Assembly: GCA_002390425.1 (NCBI GenBank)
Contig: DGPL01000020.1
Coordinates: 1 to 64,000 of the forward strand
DNA length: 64,000 nt
Reading direction: 5' to 3'
Origin: Kordiimonadaceae bacterium UBA4441
GTDB lineage: Bacteria; Pseudomonadota; Alphaproteobacteria; Sphingomonadales; Emcibacteraceae
This document shows, piece after piece, positions 27,140 through 36,290 of this stretch. Under the pieces are notes generated by a model that was not told the DNA's origin, searched no databases, and saw nothing but the letters and a program-made list of their open reading frames with translations. The position numbers were made by a program, and so were the translations under genes. Each line of letters begins with the position of its first letter. The stretch's first letter is position 1.

Positions 27140-27970
27140 TCAATCTTCAAATAAAGAAAGATAACGTTTTTCTATGCGGTCTATCGGAAGCAAGATAAAC
27201 ACATCTGTTGTACCAAATTGTTCATCAATGACGGCACCATCCCCGATATAACATCCGAGATTAAGATACCCCTTAACAAGTGGTGCTAGTTCACGCCTTG
27301 CTTCTCTCTTTTCAAAATCGTCTTTTGCAAAATAATTCATTTCCTGCGCCTGCCCAACTTTAGCAGGAATGTTATATTCATCAGGTGTTTTATGGTAATG
27401 ATAAAGATAAGAAAGTTGGGCTTCTAGTAGTTTTTGTTCCACCCCAGGAAGACTGGCACATCCAAAAAGATACGCAATTTTATGTTTATCAATATATCTC
27501 GCAATAAATTTCCACATCAAATGCATTACTGCATTTGTCCTATATTCTTCTTTTACGCAACTGCGGCCAAGCTCAAGAAGTTGCCTGTCGCCCATAAGTT
27601 TGCGAAAATGATCATTATAAAGATTACTCAAATCAAATTCACAAGTAGAATAAAATTCCTCCATCCCACTAATTTTTTCTTCCCGAAGCAGGCGGTAAGT
27701 TGCAATTACACGATCGTCGCCGGTTTTAGAATTATCTATCGCAAGGAGATGGTCACATATCTCATCAAAATGATCAAAATCGCGCTTTTCGCTTGCTACA
27801 ATTTTACTAGGTTTTGCACCCATTTCATCAAAAAAGACTTTATAACGCAACTTTTGTCCTGCAAGTATTTCATCATTAGTTAGTGCAAGACGAACCTCAA
27901 TATCACCACTTACAACCTTTATGGGATCATCTTCGGCCGCAATGACATATTTATTAAAAGTTTCTGTCAT
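27140..27970 (-). CDS. OlsB-like acyl-ACP N-acyltransferase (GNAT fold)
   Basis: 276 residues from the ATG at 27970, which has GAGGG upstream; a TTG at 28003 is an alternative start. The VRLALTNDEILAGQKLRYKVFFDEMGA start and ELGRSCVKEEYRTNAVMHLMWK block match the OlsB/haemolysin-like family, which acylates ornithine to make lyso-ornithine lipid, a phosphorus-free membrane lipid common in alphaproteobacteria. The second enzyme, OlsA, could be the PlsC homologue at 12345-13142, but no dedicated olsA is adjacent. Confidence 0.8.
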   Translation of the reverse strand: MTETFNKYVIAAEDDPIKVVSGDIEVRLALTNDEILAGQKLRYKVFFDEMGAKPSKIVASEKRDFDHFDEICDHLLAIDNSKTGDDRVIATYRLLREEKISGMEEFYSTCEFDLSNLYNDHFRKLMGDRQLLELGRSCVKEEYRTNAVMHLMWKFIARYIDKHKIAYLFGCASLPGVEQKLLEAQLSYLYHYHKTPDEYNIPAKVGQAQEMNYFAKDDFEKREARRELAPLVKGYLNLGCYIGDGAVIDEQFGTTDVFILLPIDRIEKRYLSLFED

Positions 27971-28105
27971 AAAAAATTCTTTACCCTCTCGATTTTTAGC
28001 CAAAGGGCTAAGCTACCGGATGATATAGTTATTTTATGTATCAACCAAATGATTTTTTAATTTCTTATGTTTACCACACTGAAATAAAAGGATAACAATC
28101 ATGTC

Positions 28106-28486
28106 ATGAATAATAAAAATTTTGATAACCATTGCGATGTATGTGGTGCTTTAACAAGAATAAGCGTTCATAAAAAAATATGCGATTTTTGCAAATTTGT
28201 AAAAGCACTTGATAAAAGTACGGATAAAAATAATCAAAACATAATATTCGCCGATAATATTAATCAGTTTTTTAAAGATAAATATGCTGAATTGAACCAT
28301 GGCGAAACGTTTATTCTTAGTTTACCAGTATCCCGATTTTATAAAAAACCTGTACCTAAAAAAGGACAAGTAAATTTTTTCAAATCAAAAAACATTATGT
28401 TCCTTTTAGAACAGCACGGATTTCAAATGGTCAGTCGAAAGTCAAGATTTTCAAGTCAGCTAAGTATGGTTGTTCGCAAGGTTTGA
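28106..28486 (+). CDS. Short zinc-ribbon protein with methyltransferase-like C-terminus
   Basis: 126 residues. Two CxxC pairs near the N-terminus (CDVC, then CDFC about 14 residues later) form a probable zinc ribbon. The C-terminal part (GETFILSLPVSRF, then FFKSKNIMFLLEQHGFQMV) resembles the end of class I SAM methyltransferases, where a strand is followed by F/HLxxFxxxxLxxLLxxxGF. The SAM-binding core with its GxGxG motif is missing. It may be an internally deleted zinc-binding/methyltransferase protein. It overlaps the convergent permease gene by 27 bases. Confidence 0.5.
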   Translation: MNNKNFDNHCDVCGALTRISVHKKICDFCKFVKALDKSTDKNNQNIIFADNINQFFKDKYAELNHGETFILSLPVSRFYKKPVPKKGQVNFFKSKNIMFLLEQHGFQMVSRKSRFSSQLSMVVRKV

Positions 28487-29848
28487 ATGCTTTTGATCAG
28501 GATTATCGATTTTTCTAATCCAAAGCAGTAATAATATTCCCGGTATCGCGATTACGGCTGTGATGATGAAAAACCAGAACCAACCGACACTTTCAACTAT
28601 ATAACCACTTGGTGAAGATAAAATCTTGACCGTAAATTGTGTTAAAGCGCTCAAAAGGGCATATTGTGTGACCGTAAATGACCGATTACAGAGTAAAGAT
28701 AAATAGGCGACTAATACAGTCGCACCCATCCCAGTCGCGAATTGCTCGAACCCCATGGTGAAAGCAAGAAAATAAGCATTCGTTCCAATAAGATAAAGAG
28801 CAGAGAATGAAAAATTCGATAGTAATTGAAGTAAAGCGCAAATCATTAATGCTTTCCATAATCCGAATTTATTCATTAACCAGCCACCGACCGCTAAACC
28901 AATAAGCAACGCCCAGAAACCAACAAGCTTACCAGAATTGGCAATCACTAAATCATCAAAACCTAGAGATAAAAAATATCGCGTTTGTAAAGAAACAGCC
29001 ATACTGTCACCAATTTTATAAAAAATTGCGAATAGAATAAAAATCAACCAGCCTTTACGCGTTAAAAATTCTCTAAATGGGGCCACCACGGTCATGTATA
29101 TCCAAGCAAAATACTCTTTGCTTTCTTTACCCGCTTCGGCCCTTTCATCTAAAAATTCATTGATTTCAGATCGAAGTTTTTTCTTCTCTTCAGTTTCTTG
29201 GTGGTCTGGCTCTTTAATAAATAGAACAGCTATCATTCCAACCAACATCATTGCACTACCCATTATAAAGAGTAATGACCAATCAATTTCATATAAGGAG
29301 TAAACATATATTACACCGATTGAAAAAATTATCCCTGCGATCCGGTAACCATATATATATAATGCGGCCCCTGCTGCTTGTTCATCATCTTTAAGAATTT
29401 CGATACGAAATCCATCAATCACAATATCTTGCGTTGCACCAAATAAGGCGATCAAAAAGGCCGCAATATAAGTCTGTGAATAATTCTCAAGCGGATCTGT
29501 AAAGCCTAGCCATATAATGCTTCCAGCAAGAAAAGTTTGAGATAAAATCAACCAACTTCGCCGCTGCCCAAGCAATTTATTCAGGATAGGTAATTTCGCC
29601 TGATCAATAATTGGTGACCATAAAAATTTGATTGTGTACGGAAAGCCCGCGGCTAATAAAAGGCTAATTTCACTGGGACTAAGTTCAATTTTCGACACCC
29701 AGTAGCTTAGGGCCCCTGTTAACACGCCGTATGGAACACCAGAAGAAAACCCTAAAAACAATATAGCAAACACTGTCGGTTTAAAATAAACCTTAATCGC
29801 TTCTAGGCCTGATTTTTCTTGAATTTCTGTTTCGGACAATAGGCGCAC
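28460..29848 (-). CDS. ampG: AmpG-type MFS permease
   Basis: 462 residues with about 12 helices. FLGFSSGVPYGVLTGALSYW and FPYTIKFLWSPIIDQ are characteristic of AmpG, the importer of anhydro-muropeptides for cell-wall recycling; SLC33-like acetyl-CoA transporters are more distant relatives. The start is GTG. A TetR gene lies 62 bases upstream on the same strand and may control it. Confidence 0.85.
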   Translation of the reverse strand: MRLLSETEIQEKSGLEAIKVYFKPTVFAILFLGFSSGVPYGVLTGALSYWVSKIELSPSEISLLLAAGFPYTIKFLWSPIIDQAKLPILNKLLGQRRSWLILSQTFLAGSIIWLGFTDPLENYSQTYIAAFLIALFGATQDIVIDGFRIEILKDDEQAAGAALYIYGYRIAGIIFSIGVIYVYSLYEIDWSLLFIMGSAMMLVGMIAVLFIKEPDHQETEEKKKLRSEINEFLDERAEAGKESKEYFAWIYMTVVAPFREFLTRKGWLIFILFAIFYKIGDSMAVSLQTRYFLSLGFDDLVIANSGKLVGFWALLIGLAVGGWLMNKFGLWKALMICALLQLLSNFSFSALYLIGTNAYFLAFTMGFEQFATGMGATVLVAYLSLLCNRSFTVTQYALLSALTQFTVKILSSPSGYIVESVGWFWFFIITAVIAIPGILLLLWIRKIDNPDQKHSNLANNHT

Positions 29849-29910
29849 TCTGAATTATTGTTTATCACAAAGTGGCTTATCATTATGGCAACGTCAAGAC
29901 CATATTATTT

Positions 29911-30468
29911 TTACATTGACCTGATCCATGATTTTAATTGGATTATTTGGCTTTTAAACATAGCAGCATCATTTTTAAGGCATGCTAAAAAGAATAGACC
30001 ATGAAGCGCCGCCATTAAACGATCACCCTGATCAACGGCACTCTGGGTTTTAAGCATGTTGACAAATTGTTCATCAATCCAGTTTTTTTGTAAATTTAGC
30101 AAACCTTCTGCTGCATCCGATAGGTCAGTATCCATGTTTCTCAGAGCACAATAAAGATTGAACATAGCACTACCATTTTCAGCAATGTCATCGGCATTAT
30201 CAAAAAAATCATCAAGATACAGACTTAAACGCTGCCTTGAATTCATATTTTCTTCGTATTCTGCAAGCTTCTTTTTCATATCAGCCGTATAAGCTTTAAG
30301 AACTTTTAAGCAGCATTTTTCTTTTGATCCAATGGCATCATCAAATTCCTCAATACTTAAATTAGCTCGTTGAAAAATATCTTCCACAGTGGTTTTATGA
30401 TACCCATTCTGCTGGAAAGCTATTTTAGCTGCTTTAACGATAGCATTTGATGCCGTTCTTTTATTCAT
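29911..30468 (-). CDS. TetR-family transcriptional regulator
   Basis: 185 residues. An N-terminal helix-turn-helix of TetR type (AIVKAAKIAFQQNGYHKTTVEDIFQRANLSIEEF) but the usual GxxKGTLY/FY turn is replaced by DDAIGSKEKC. The C-terminal ligand domain is all-helical and unassignable. It lies just upstream of the AmpG-like gene, the obvious candidate target. Confidence 0.78.
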   Translation of the reverse strand: MNKRTASNAIVKAAKIAFQQNGYHKTTVEDIFQRANLSIEEFDDAIGSKEKCCLKVLKAYTADMKKKLAEYEENMNSRQRLSLYLDDFFDNADDIAENGSAMFNLYCALRNMDTDLSDAAEGLLNLQKNWIDEQFVNMLKTQSAVDQGDRLMAALHGLFFLACLKNDAAMFKSQIIQLKSWIRSM

Positions 30469-30662
30469 GTTCTACCTTTATTATCTCACACTATTTACCG
30501 AATTATAGACATACGTAAATCGTGCTTAAAATAAACGAAAAAATACTGAAAACACACTGACTAAGATTACTGTTATAAAACAAGGATATGAAAATTTTCT
30601 TATCATTTTTTTAAAATGCAATCTATTTTTCAAATTAGATAATATCAAACAAGTAAAAACAA

Positions 30663-30692
30663 TAAAAAAAGCCGCTGAAAATCAGCGGCTTT
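30663..30692 (-). terminator. Intrinsic terminator of rpmB
   Basis: An 8-bp GC-rich stem (GCCGCTGA at 30671-30678, TCAGCGGC at 30682-30689), extended by three A-T pairs, with an AAA loop. On the minus strand it ends in a run of T (complement of the A-run at 30664-30670). It lies 25 bases beyond the rpmB stop. Confidence 0.9.
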
Positions 30693-30716
30693 AAATAACG
30701 TAAAATTCAAAAAGAA

Positions 30717-31004
30717 TTAAGCAGCAGCTAATTTCTTTTTGATATTTTTCTTTAAGCGTCTTGCTTTTAGTGAAAGAACAGCATCGTTAGCTTTCACTAG
30801 AAAATTGTCCAAACCACCGTTATGCTCAACACTGCGAAGTGCATGCGCAGAAATCTTCATTTTAACAGATTGACCAAGTGCATCACTCATCAAAGTTACT
30901 TTTGTAAGATTTGGACGGAATTTACGACGGGTTCTGTTAAGCGCATGGCTCACATTATTACCGCTCATTACAGCTTTGCCTGTTAATTCACATACTCGTG
31001 ACAT
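30717..31004 (-). CDS. rpmB: 50S ribosomal protein L28
   Basis: 95 residues. SRVCELTGKAVMSGNNVSHALNRTRRKF is the L28 signature, with the longer C-terminal helix seen in alphaproteobacteria. It is monocistronic, with its own promoter and terminator both visible. Confidence 0.97.
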   Translation of the reverse strand: MSRVCELTGKAVMSGNNVSHALNRTRRKFRPNLTKVTLMSDALGQSVKMKISAHALRSVEHNGGLDNFLVKANDAVLSLKARRLKKNIKKKLAAA

Positions 31005-31097
31005 CGTCTTTTCCTTAACTTAAATTCTTATGTTTAGTGGCTTTATTCACAATTCACTATTAGAATCGTTAAAAGCCCTTATAAAACTTGAAAGCGG

Positions 31098-31126
31098 TAT
31101 ATAGGGGATCGAATGAAATACGTCAA
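31098..31126 (-). promoter_or_regulatory. Promoter of rpmB
   Basis: Read on the minus strand, TTGACG (31126-31121) and TATATA (31103-31098) are 17 bases apart, a good sigma-70 match. Transcription would start near 31090 and leave a leader of about 85 bases. Confidence 0.75.
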
Positions 31127-31210
31127 GAAATATAAGTTAAAAATGCATAAAAATATTATATTCTTCCTGACATATAGATAAGGTATTTTACATATTTTTT
31201 CAAATAAAAG

Positions 31211-31247
31211 GCGCCTCGCCATTTATGACGAAGCGCATATTTTTTTA
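31211..31247 (-). terminator. Possible terminator hairpin downstream of the acyltransferase-like gene
   Basis: GCGCCTCGCCAT and ATGACGAAGCGC (31211-31236) pair over 12 positions with two mismatches. A run of seven T follows on the plus strand; on the minus strand, where the gene is, only TTTTATTT follows. It may work in either direction. Confidence 0.5.
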
Positions 31248-31268
31248 TCATTGATCTAATTATCTTTC

Positions 31269-32546
31269 TTATAGATAACTTAACCACCAATCTTTACGTG
31301 TTCGTTTAATCTCGGCGACCCATTTACAAAATGGATAAAGAATTGCAATGACAAGTCCCCAAATTAAATACACTTCTAACAATCCAACACCGTATCCTTT
31401 TGGATATAAAGGAAAGAAATGCATCATCTGATTAAATTCAAACCCTTGCAACATTCCCAAACCTACACTCAATGCATGTATTAGATATAAATGAGCGATA
31501 TAAAATGCGAAGGGAACTCTACCAAACATTACTAGAACATTCTTTATCGGCCCTTTTAATTTATAAGCAAAAGAGCAAACTATCGACATTACGCCAAGTG
31601 TCGCAAGTATATAAAGAAAGCTTGCTGGATATTTGCTAACGTTCATGAAATCAAAAATTGTTGCCTGAAGACCATAATCCTGCACCTGCCATGGATTAGG
31701 GTCACCGTAACCACCTGTGAAGCGAATAGCAAAAAACGCAGCAACAAAGATCAAACCAATTTTAAGTAAAAGAGTATTCCTTTCTTTTGGTGCCTTTTTA
31801 AAAATGGAAGAAGAACCATAACCCAACAACATAATACCAACACAAGGCAATAATGGATAAACTGTATTAATATAGAACTGACCAAATATAACCGTGTTCT
31901 GACTGTGTAATGTTGTCCAGAATGCATCTGTACCTTCGCCAAACAATGTTCCAACAGGCCATATACCATCTAATAGATTATGATAACTGATAATCGCAGC
32001 ACCTAATACCAAACATACTTTAGGGCCAAAAAATTGGGCCCCCGCTAAGAAAATCATACTCGCTCCTAATGCCCAAATTACCTGCAAAGGAACTATGGTA
32101 AGCCCCCCAATTGCAGCTTCACCTAAAGGAGTAAATGTCCAAGCAGTCGCGACGATTGTAATTTCCATTAAAATTAACCAAAGTCCACGTTTAAATACAA
32201 AAGCACTTATCTCATTTTTTGAACGGCGGTCAGTCATTAAACCAACTGATGTACCAGCAAGAAAAATAAATACTGGTGCGCAAAAATTTGTTATCCACCT
32301 CGTTATATATAATCCCAAACTGATATCAGGCTGCGCGATCGGGTCCTGAACCCCACCAACCATCATATAATCCCGAACATGATCAAGCGCCATTATAAGT
32401 ACTACAAGTCCCCTGACGATATCTATATTGGTCAACCGATATGATCGCTTATCCACATTCTCATTTGCGGCATATAAATCCATTGCTGGAACAAATACGG
32501 GCCCTTGTACTTCACTTGATACTTCTCTTTTCTTTAAAGCAGTCAT
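31269..32546 (-). CDS. HGSNAT-like/DUF1624 membrane acyltransferase
   Basis: 425 residues with about ten helices. RLTNIDIVRGLVVLIMALDHVRDYM near 36-60 and FIFLAGTSVGLM are the conserved core of the heparan-alpha-glucosaminide N-acetyltransferase-like family (DUF1624), related to OpgC and acyltransferase-3 proteins that move acyl groups across the membrane to glycans. The His in LDHVRDY matches the proposed catalytic His. The substrate is unknown. It is transcribed alone. Confidence 0.78.
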   Translation of the reverse strand: MTALKKREVSSEVQGPVFVPAMDLYAANENVDKRSYRLTNIDIVRGLVVLIMALDHVRDYMMVGGVQDPIAQPDISLGLYITRWITNFCAPVFIFLAGTSVGLMTDRRSKNEISAFVFKRGLWLILMEITIVATAWTFTPLGEAAIGGLTIVPLQVIWALGASMIFLAGAQFFGPKVCLVLGAAIISYHNLLDGIWPVGTLFGEGTDAFWTTLHSQNTVIFGQFYINTVYPLLPCVGIMLLGYGSSSIFKKAPKERNTLLLKIGLIFVAAFFAIRFTGGYGDPNPWQVQDYGLQATIFDFMNVSKYPASFLYILATLGVMSIVCSFAYKLKGPIKNVLVMFGRVPFAFYIAHLYLIHALSVGLGMLQGFEFNQMMHFFPLYPKGYGVGLLEVYLIWGLVIAILYPFCKWVAEIKRTRKDWWLSYL

Positions 32547-32808
32547 TTTATTATCCTTAAAATTATCTGTTGTTTATTTCACAAGGATATATTTATAGAG
32601 ATCCTAATTTCTATGCTTGAGGAGAGCTTGGATAATCAATGAATGTTTGTAGAATTTTGTTGGAGAAGAGTTGAAGAAAACATGAAGAGGCGAAATAATG
32701 GCTGTATATCTAGTTTTATTTTAGAAAATCCTGATCATTTCAAATTTGACTTTTTTGATTGAATTATATCATAATTCACACGGGAGCATAAAAAAGAGAG
32801 GGAAAAAT

Positions 32809-33216
32809 ATGAATATTAAAAGATTTTGGCTGTCAATAATTCCGGCTTATATCGCTATGTCAGTCGTTGGTGCCTTAGGCACGATGTTGCTAATTGAGCC
32901 ACTTGAAAGCTTTATGGCGCTTGGACGACCAGAAGCAGAGCTTGCGCAAATGATGCCATATACAATAATGGCTTATTTAGTAATGACCGTTTTATATGCA
33001 TATGTATATGTCGAAATGCGAAAAGACGGCAGCATAAAGGAAGGTGCAAAAATTGGCGCTGTAATAGGCATGATTATTTCGTGTTTAACTTGGGTTTATT
33101 ATAGCATGCTGCCTTTTGAAATACCGGCAGTACTCGTCGATAATGTCATAAATATTACTTCAAGTATGGCTGGCGGCATTATGTTTGCTATTATTTATAA
33201 ACCAATTGAAAAATAA
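32809..33216 (+). CDS. Small four-helix membrane protein, unknown function
   Basis: 135 residues from ATG 32809, which has GAGAGGGA upstream; an in-frame start at 32746 lacks such a site. Four hydrophobic segments (about 5-28, 48-68, 80-100 and 110-130). The layout resembles small DUF1761/DUF2177-type proteins but I cannot assign a family with confidence. It converges with meaB, the two stops being adjacent. Confidence 0.65.
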   Translation: MNIKRFWLSIIPAYIAMSVVGALGTMLLIEPLESFMALGRPEAELAQMMPYTIMAYLVMTVLYAYVYVEMRKDGSIKEGAKIGAVIGMIISCLTWVYYSMLPFEIPAVLVDNVINITSSMAGGIMFAIIYKPIEK

Positions 33217-34179
33217 TTAATTTTTCAGCAGTTTATCAATTAACCTCTCGGCTGCCTGTCTGGAGGTTAATTCATTTTTGCCAACTTTTTGCTCAAGTAT
33301 AGAAATATCGGCTTCATTTTTCGATTTAATATTTGCAATTAATAAATCGCTTATGTCAAACCAAATACTATCGATTGATTGCTGATTGCGTCTCGCATTA
33401 AATTCACCACTTTCAATCATAGTCATTTTAAATTCTAAAACCTTTTGCCAGACATCTTGAATACCTTGGTTTTTTAAGGCACTGATTTCAAGCGTGTCCA
33501 CAGTCCAATTTTCAGACTTTGGTTTCACTAAATGCAGCGCGTTTTTAACGTCTGATGCCGCAATTTGCGCCGCCGCTTTAAAATCACCATCCGCCTTATT
33601 TATAAAGACTAGATCAGCGAGTTCCATAATTCCTCGTTTAATACCTTGTAATTCATCTCCTCCGCCAGGCGAGAGCAACAATAAAAACATATCTACTAGA
33701 TCTGCTACGGCGACTTCTGATTGGCCTACTCCAACGGTTTCAATGATGATCAAATCATATCCGGCGGCTTCCAAAACAATCATCGCTTCACGGGTATACC
33801 TAGCAATTCCGCCTAATGTCCCTTTTGAAGGGGTCGGTCTGATAAATGCGTTTGCATCTCTTGCTAATTCTTCCATACGTGTCTTATCACCAAGAATGGA
33901 TCCGCCCGTAATTTTTGAGGAAGGGTCAATAGCAAGAACTGCTACTTTCATATTTTGGGCAGTTAAAAATTTTCCAAATGCTTCTATAAAAGTTGATTTT
34001 CCAACACCAGGTATTCCGGTTAAGCCTAACCGCATAGAATTTCCGGAATGTGGTAGTAAATCTGTCAATAGTTCTTGAGCACTATTTTGATGATCACTTC
34101 GCGATGATTCGATGAGTGTGATGGCCTTCGCAATTGCTCTGCGATTTCCTGATAAGATTTTATCGGTCAATTCATGCAT
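33217..34179 (-). CDS. meaB: MeaB/ArgK-type G3E GTPase
   Basis: 320 residues. P-loop GIPGVGKS (55-62), DPSSKITGGSILGDKTRM, ETVGVGQSE and NKADGD motifs identify the MeaB chaperone GTPase, which protects and loads adenosylcobalamin in methylmalonyl-CoA mutase. The mutase genes are not in the window. The start abuts the stop of the TetR gene with no gap, so the two are one unit, pointing to acyl-CoA catabolism. Confidence 0.93.
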   Translation of the reverse strand: MHELTDKILSGNRRAIAKAITLIESSRSDHQNSAQELLTDLLPHSGNSMRLGLTGIPGVGKSTFIEAFGKFLTAQNMKVAVLAIDPSSKITGGSILGDKTRMEELARDANAFIRPTPSKGTLGGIARYTREAMIVLEAAGYDLIIIETVGVGQSEVAVADLVDMFLLLLSPGGGDELQGIKRGIMELADLVFINKADGDFKAAAQIAASDVKNALHLVKPKSENWTVDTLEISALKNQGIQDVWQKVLEFKMTMIESGEFNARRNQQSIDSIWFDISDLLIANIKSKNEADISILEQKVGKNELTSRQAAERLIDKLLKN

Positions 34180-34785
34180 TTAATCACCAATTACACCGTG
34201 AGTTACTAATGCCAAAACTTCTTCTGTTAACTCATCGGATTTCACTTGCCCGTCGGACTTATACCATGAACTAATTCCATTTAAACTATCAAAAAGTAAG
34301 ATGGCTAAAATGGTTGCATTACATTCACGTATCGAGCCGTCTTCAATACCTATTCTAATTATTTCACGAACCCTTGCTTCTATATCTTTATGGTTTTGGA
34401 TGCTCTTTAACTTTAAACTTTCTTCTTCCATCTGACCACGATGACGAACGTGGCAACGTATTATGTCATCGGTAACAATGTTGATATAGCCTTGAACAAA
34501 TTGATATAATTTCTGGAAACCATTGCCGTTGATTAAAATTATTTCATCAAGTAAACCATTGATGCGAAGGCATGCCTCCTCTTCACATTTCACTAATATA
34601 TCTTCTTTGTTTTTAATGTAATAATAAAGGGTAGGTTTAGTAACATTTTGCATTTGTGCAATATCATCAAGCGAAGTTTTATAATACCCTTTTTCCATAA
34701 ATGCTTTCGAAGCATTTCTCAAAATGATATCGAGCTTCTCTTTTCTCTTTTCTTCACGGGTTTTATTTTTTCCCACCGCTTGCAT
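34180..34785 (-). CDS. TetR-family transcriptional regulator
   Basis: 201 residues with a canonical TetR DNA-binding domain: ILRNASKAFMEKGYYKTSLDDIAQ and then VTKPTLYYYIKNKEDI. The C-terminal half has the TetR_C acyl-CoA-regulator look (KLYQFVQGYINIV). It is immediately upstream of meaB and divergent from the thiolase gene; the intergenic region holds a palindrome that is a natural operator. Confidence 0.88.
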   Translation of the reverse strand: MQAVGKNKTREEKRKEKLDIILRNASKAFMEKGYYKTSLDDIAQMQNVTKPTLYYYIKNKEDILVKCEEEACLRINGLLDEIILINGNGFQKLYQFVQGYINIVTDDIIRCHVRHRGQMEEESLKLKSIQNHKDIEARVREIIRIGIEDGSIRECNATILAILLFDSLNGISSWYKSDGQVKSDELTEEVLALVTHGVIGD

Positions 34786-34850
34786 TTTTTATATTCCTAC
34801 TGATATTATTAATCATATATATATTGATTTTTACGATCTCATGCATATAT

Positions 34851-34870
34851 ATGTTACTGAATAGTAACAT
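34851..34870. promoter_or_regulatory. Candidate TetR operator
   Basis: ATGTTACT and AGTAACAT are perfect inverted 8-base arms around a 4-base centre (GAAT), in the divergent region between tetR (start 34785) and the thiolase gene (start 34914). Length and position fit a TetR dimer site that would control both genes. Confidence 0.6.
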
Positions 34871-34913
34871 ATTATCTAGAAAAAACATCTTTTTTATTCA
34901 AAGGAATACCAAA

Positions 34914-36098
34914 ATGACTCAAGAAAATATCGTGATAGTTGGCATGTCAAGAACCCCAATGGGTGGTTTTCAGGGTGATTTTGCTAGTGTAACTGCTCCC
35001 GCGTTAGGTGCGGTAGCTATTAAGGGTGCACTTGAGCAAACATCATTAAATGTCGAAGATATTGATGAGGTATATATGGGATGCGTTCTCCCTGCTGGAA
35101 TTGGACAAGCTCCTGCAAGGCAAGCTGCAATAGGCGCTGGCCTTCCTAAAAATACTGCCTGTACCACCGTTAATAAAATGTGTGGTAGCGGCATGGAAAC
35201 GGTAAGATTAGCCCATAACGCACTTATGGCGGGGTCGGCTGACATTGTTGTTGCTGGTGGCATGGAAAGCATGAGCAATGCCCCTTATATCTTACCCAAA
35301 ATGAGAAGTGGCGCACGCATAGGTCACAGTGAAGTTAAAGACCATATGTTTCTTGATGGTTTAGAAGATGCCTATGACACAGGTACACTCATGGGCGTTT
35401 TTGCTGAAAAAACCGCAGAAAAATATAGTTTCACACGTGAAGCACAAGATGAATTTGCTATTGCCTCATTATCTCGTGCAAATTCTGCTATCGATAAAGG
35501 ATATTTTAAAGATGAAATTACTCCTGTTACGGTTAAAAGCAGAAAAGGTGAAACTGTAATTGATACAGATGAGCAGCCTGGAAAAGCGCGTCCTGAGAAA
35601 ATTCCTTCACTTCGCCCTGCATTTGCAAAAGATGGAACGGTGACCGCAGCCAACGCTAGCTCAATTTCAGATGGCGCATCAGCCCTAATTATGATGCGGG
35701 AAAGTGAAGCGGAAAAAAGAGGAATTAAACCGATTGCACGTATTATTGATCACAGCGTACATGCACAAGAACCAAATTGGTTCACCACCGCACCAGTAGG
35801 CGCGATGGAAAAACTTTATAAGAAAACCGGTTGGACGGATGCTGATGTTGATCTTTATGAAATCAATGAAGCCTTTGCTGTAGTGACCATGGCCGCAATG
35901 CATGACCTTAATCTTGATCATGAAAAAGTTAATGTTCATGGTGGTGCTTGCGCTTTAGGTCACCCTGTAGGCTCTTCTGGATCACGCATAATGATAACAT
36001 TACTTTCTGCCTTAAAAACACATAACGGTAAACGCGGCATAGCGAGTCTTTGTATTGGTGGCGGGGAAGCAACTGCAATAGCATTAGAATTAATTTGA
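34914..36098 (+). CDS. Acetyl-CoA C-acetyltransferase (thiolase)
   Basis: 394 residues from ATG 34914 (ribosome site AAAGGAA); an upstream in-frame ATG at 34824 would run through the operator. Catalytic Cys90 (NKMCGSG), His350 (GHPVGSSG) and Cys380 (CIGGGEATA) are all present. It may act in acetoacetyl-CoA formation or cleavage, such as ketone, PHB, leucine or isoleucine breakdown. Pairing with tetR-meaB suggests branched-chain or propionyl-CoA metabolism. Confidence 0.93.
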   Translation: MTQENIVIVGMSRTPMGGFQGDFASVTAPALGAVAIKGALEQTSLNVEDIDEVYMGCVLPAGIGQAPARQAAIGAGLPKNTACTTVNKMCGSGMETVRLAHNALMAGSADIVVAGGMESMSNAPYILPKMRSGARIGHSEVKDHMFLDGLEDAYDTGTLMGVFAEKTAEKYSFTREAQDEFAIASLSRANSAIDKGYFKDEITPVTVKSRKGETVIDTDEQPGKARPEKIPSLRPAFAKDGTVTAANASSISDGASALIMMRESEAEKRGIKPIARIIDHSVHAQEPNWFTTAPVGAMEKLYKKTGWTDADVDLYEINEAFAVVTMAAMHDLNLDHEKVNVHGGACALGHPVGSSGSRIMITLLSALKTHNGKRGIASLCIGGGEATAIALELI

Positions 36099-36151
36099 AA
36101 AAATATCATTAATTCGCAGGAAATTCATTTTTCAAACGTATAATAGGTATG

Positions 36152-36217
36152 TCAGCGATGCACGTATGTGATCGTCATTCCCGTGCAGTCACTTCCCCCC
36201 TACACATGCATCGCTGA
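36152..36217. repeat. Long-range inverted repeat with a C-rich loop
   Basis: TCAGCGATGCA (36152-36162) and TGCATCGCTGA (36207-36217) are perfect 11-base arms. Inside them TGTG and CACA could add four pairs after a 4-base bulge, leaving a loop that contains TTCCCCCC. There is no T-run immediately after, so it is not a clear terminator. It lies between the thiolase stop and the TolB/TPR gene. Confidence 0.6.
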
Positions 36218-36290
36218 TTACTTTTCATTTTGAATATTTTTCTTCTCATTCTCGACATATTTTGTATGTTATATGCTGCATCAATAAATA

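Noticed and set aside
33494..34078. A 194-codon plus-strand frame
   Set aside because: It lies wholly antisense to meaB, whose GTPase motifs are intact, and its product is Ser/Pro-rich without any domain; a reading-frame shadow.
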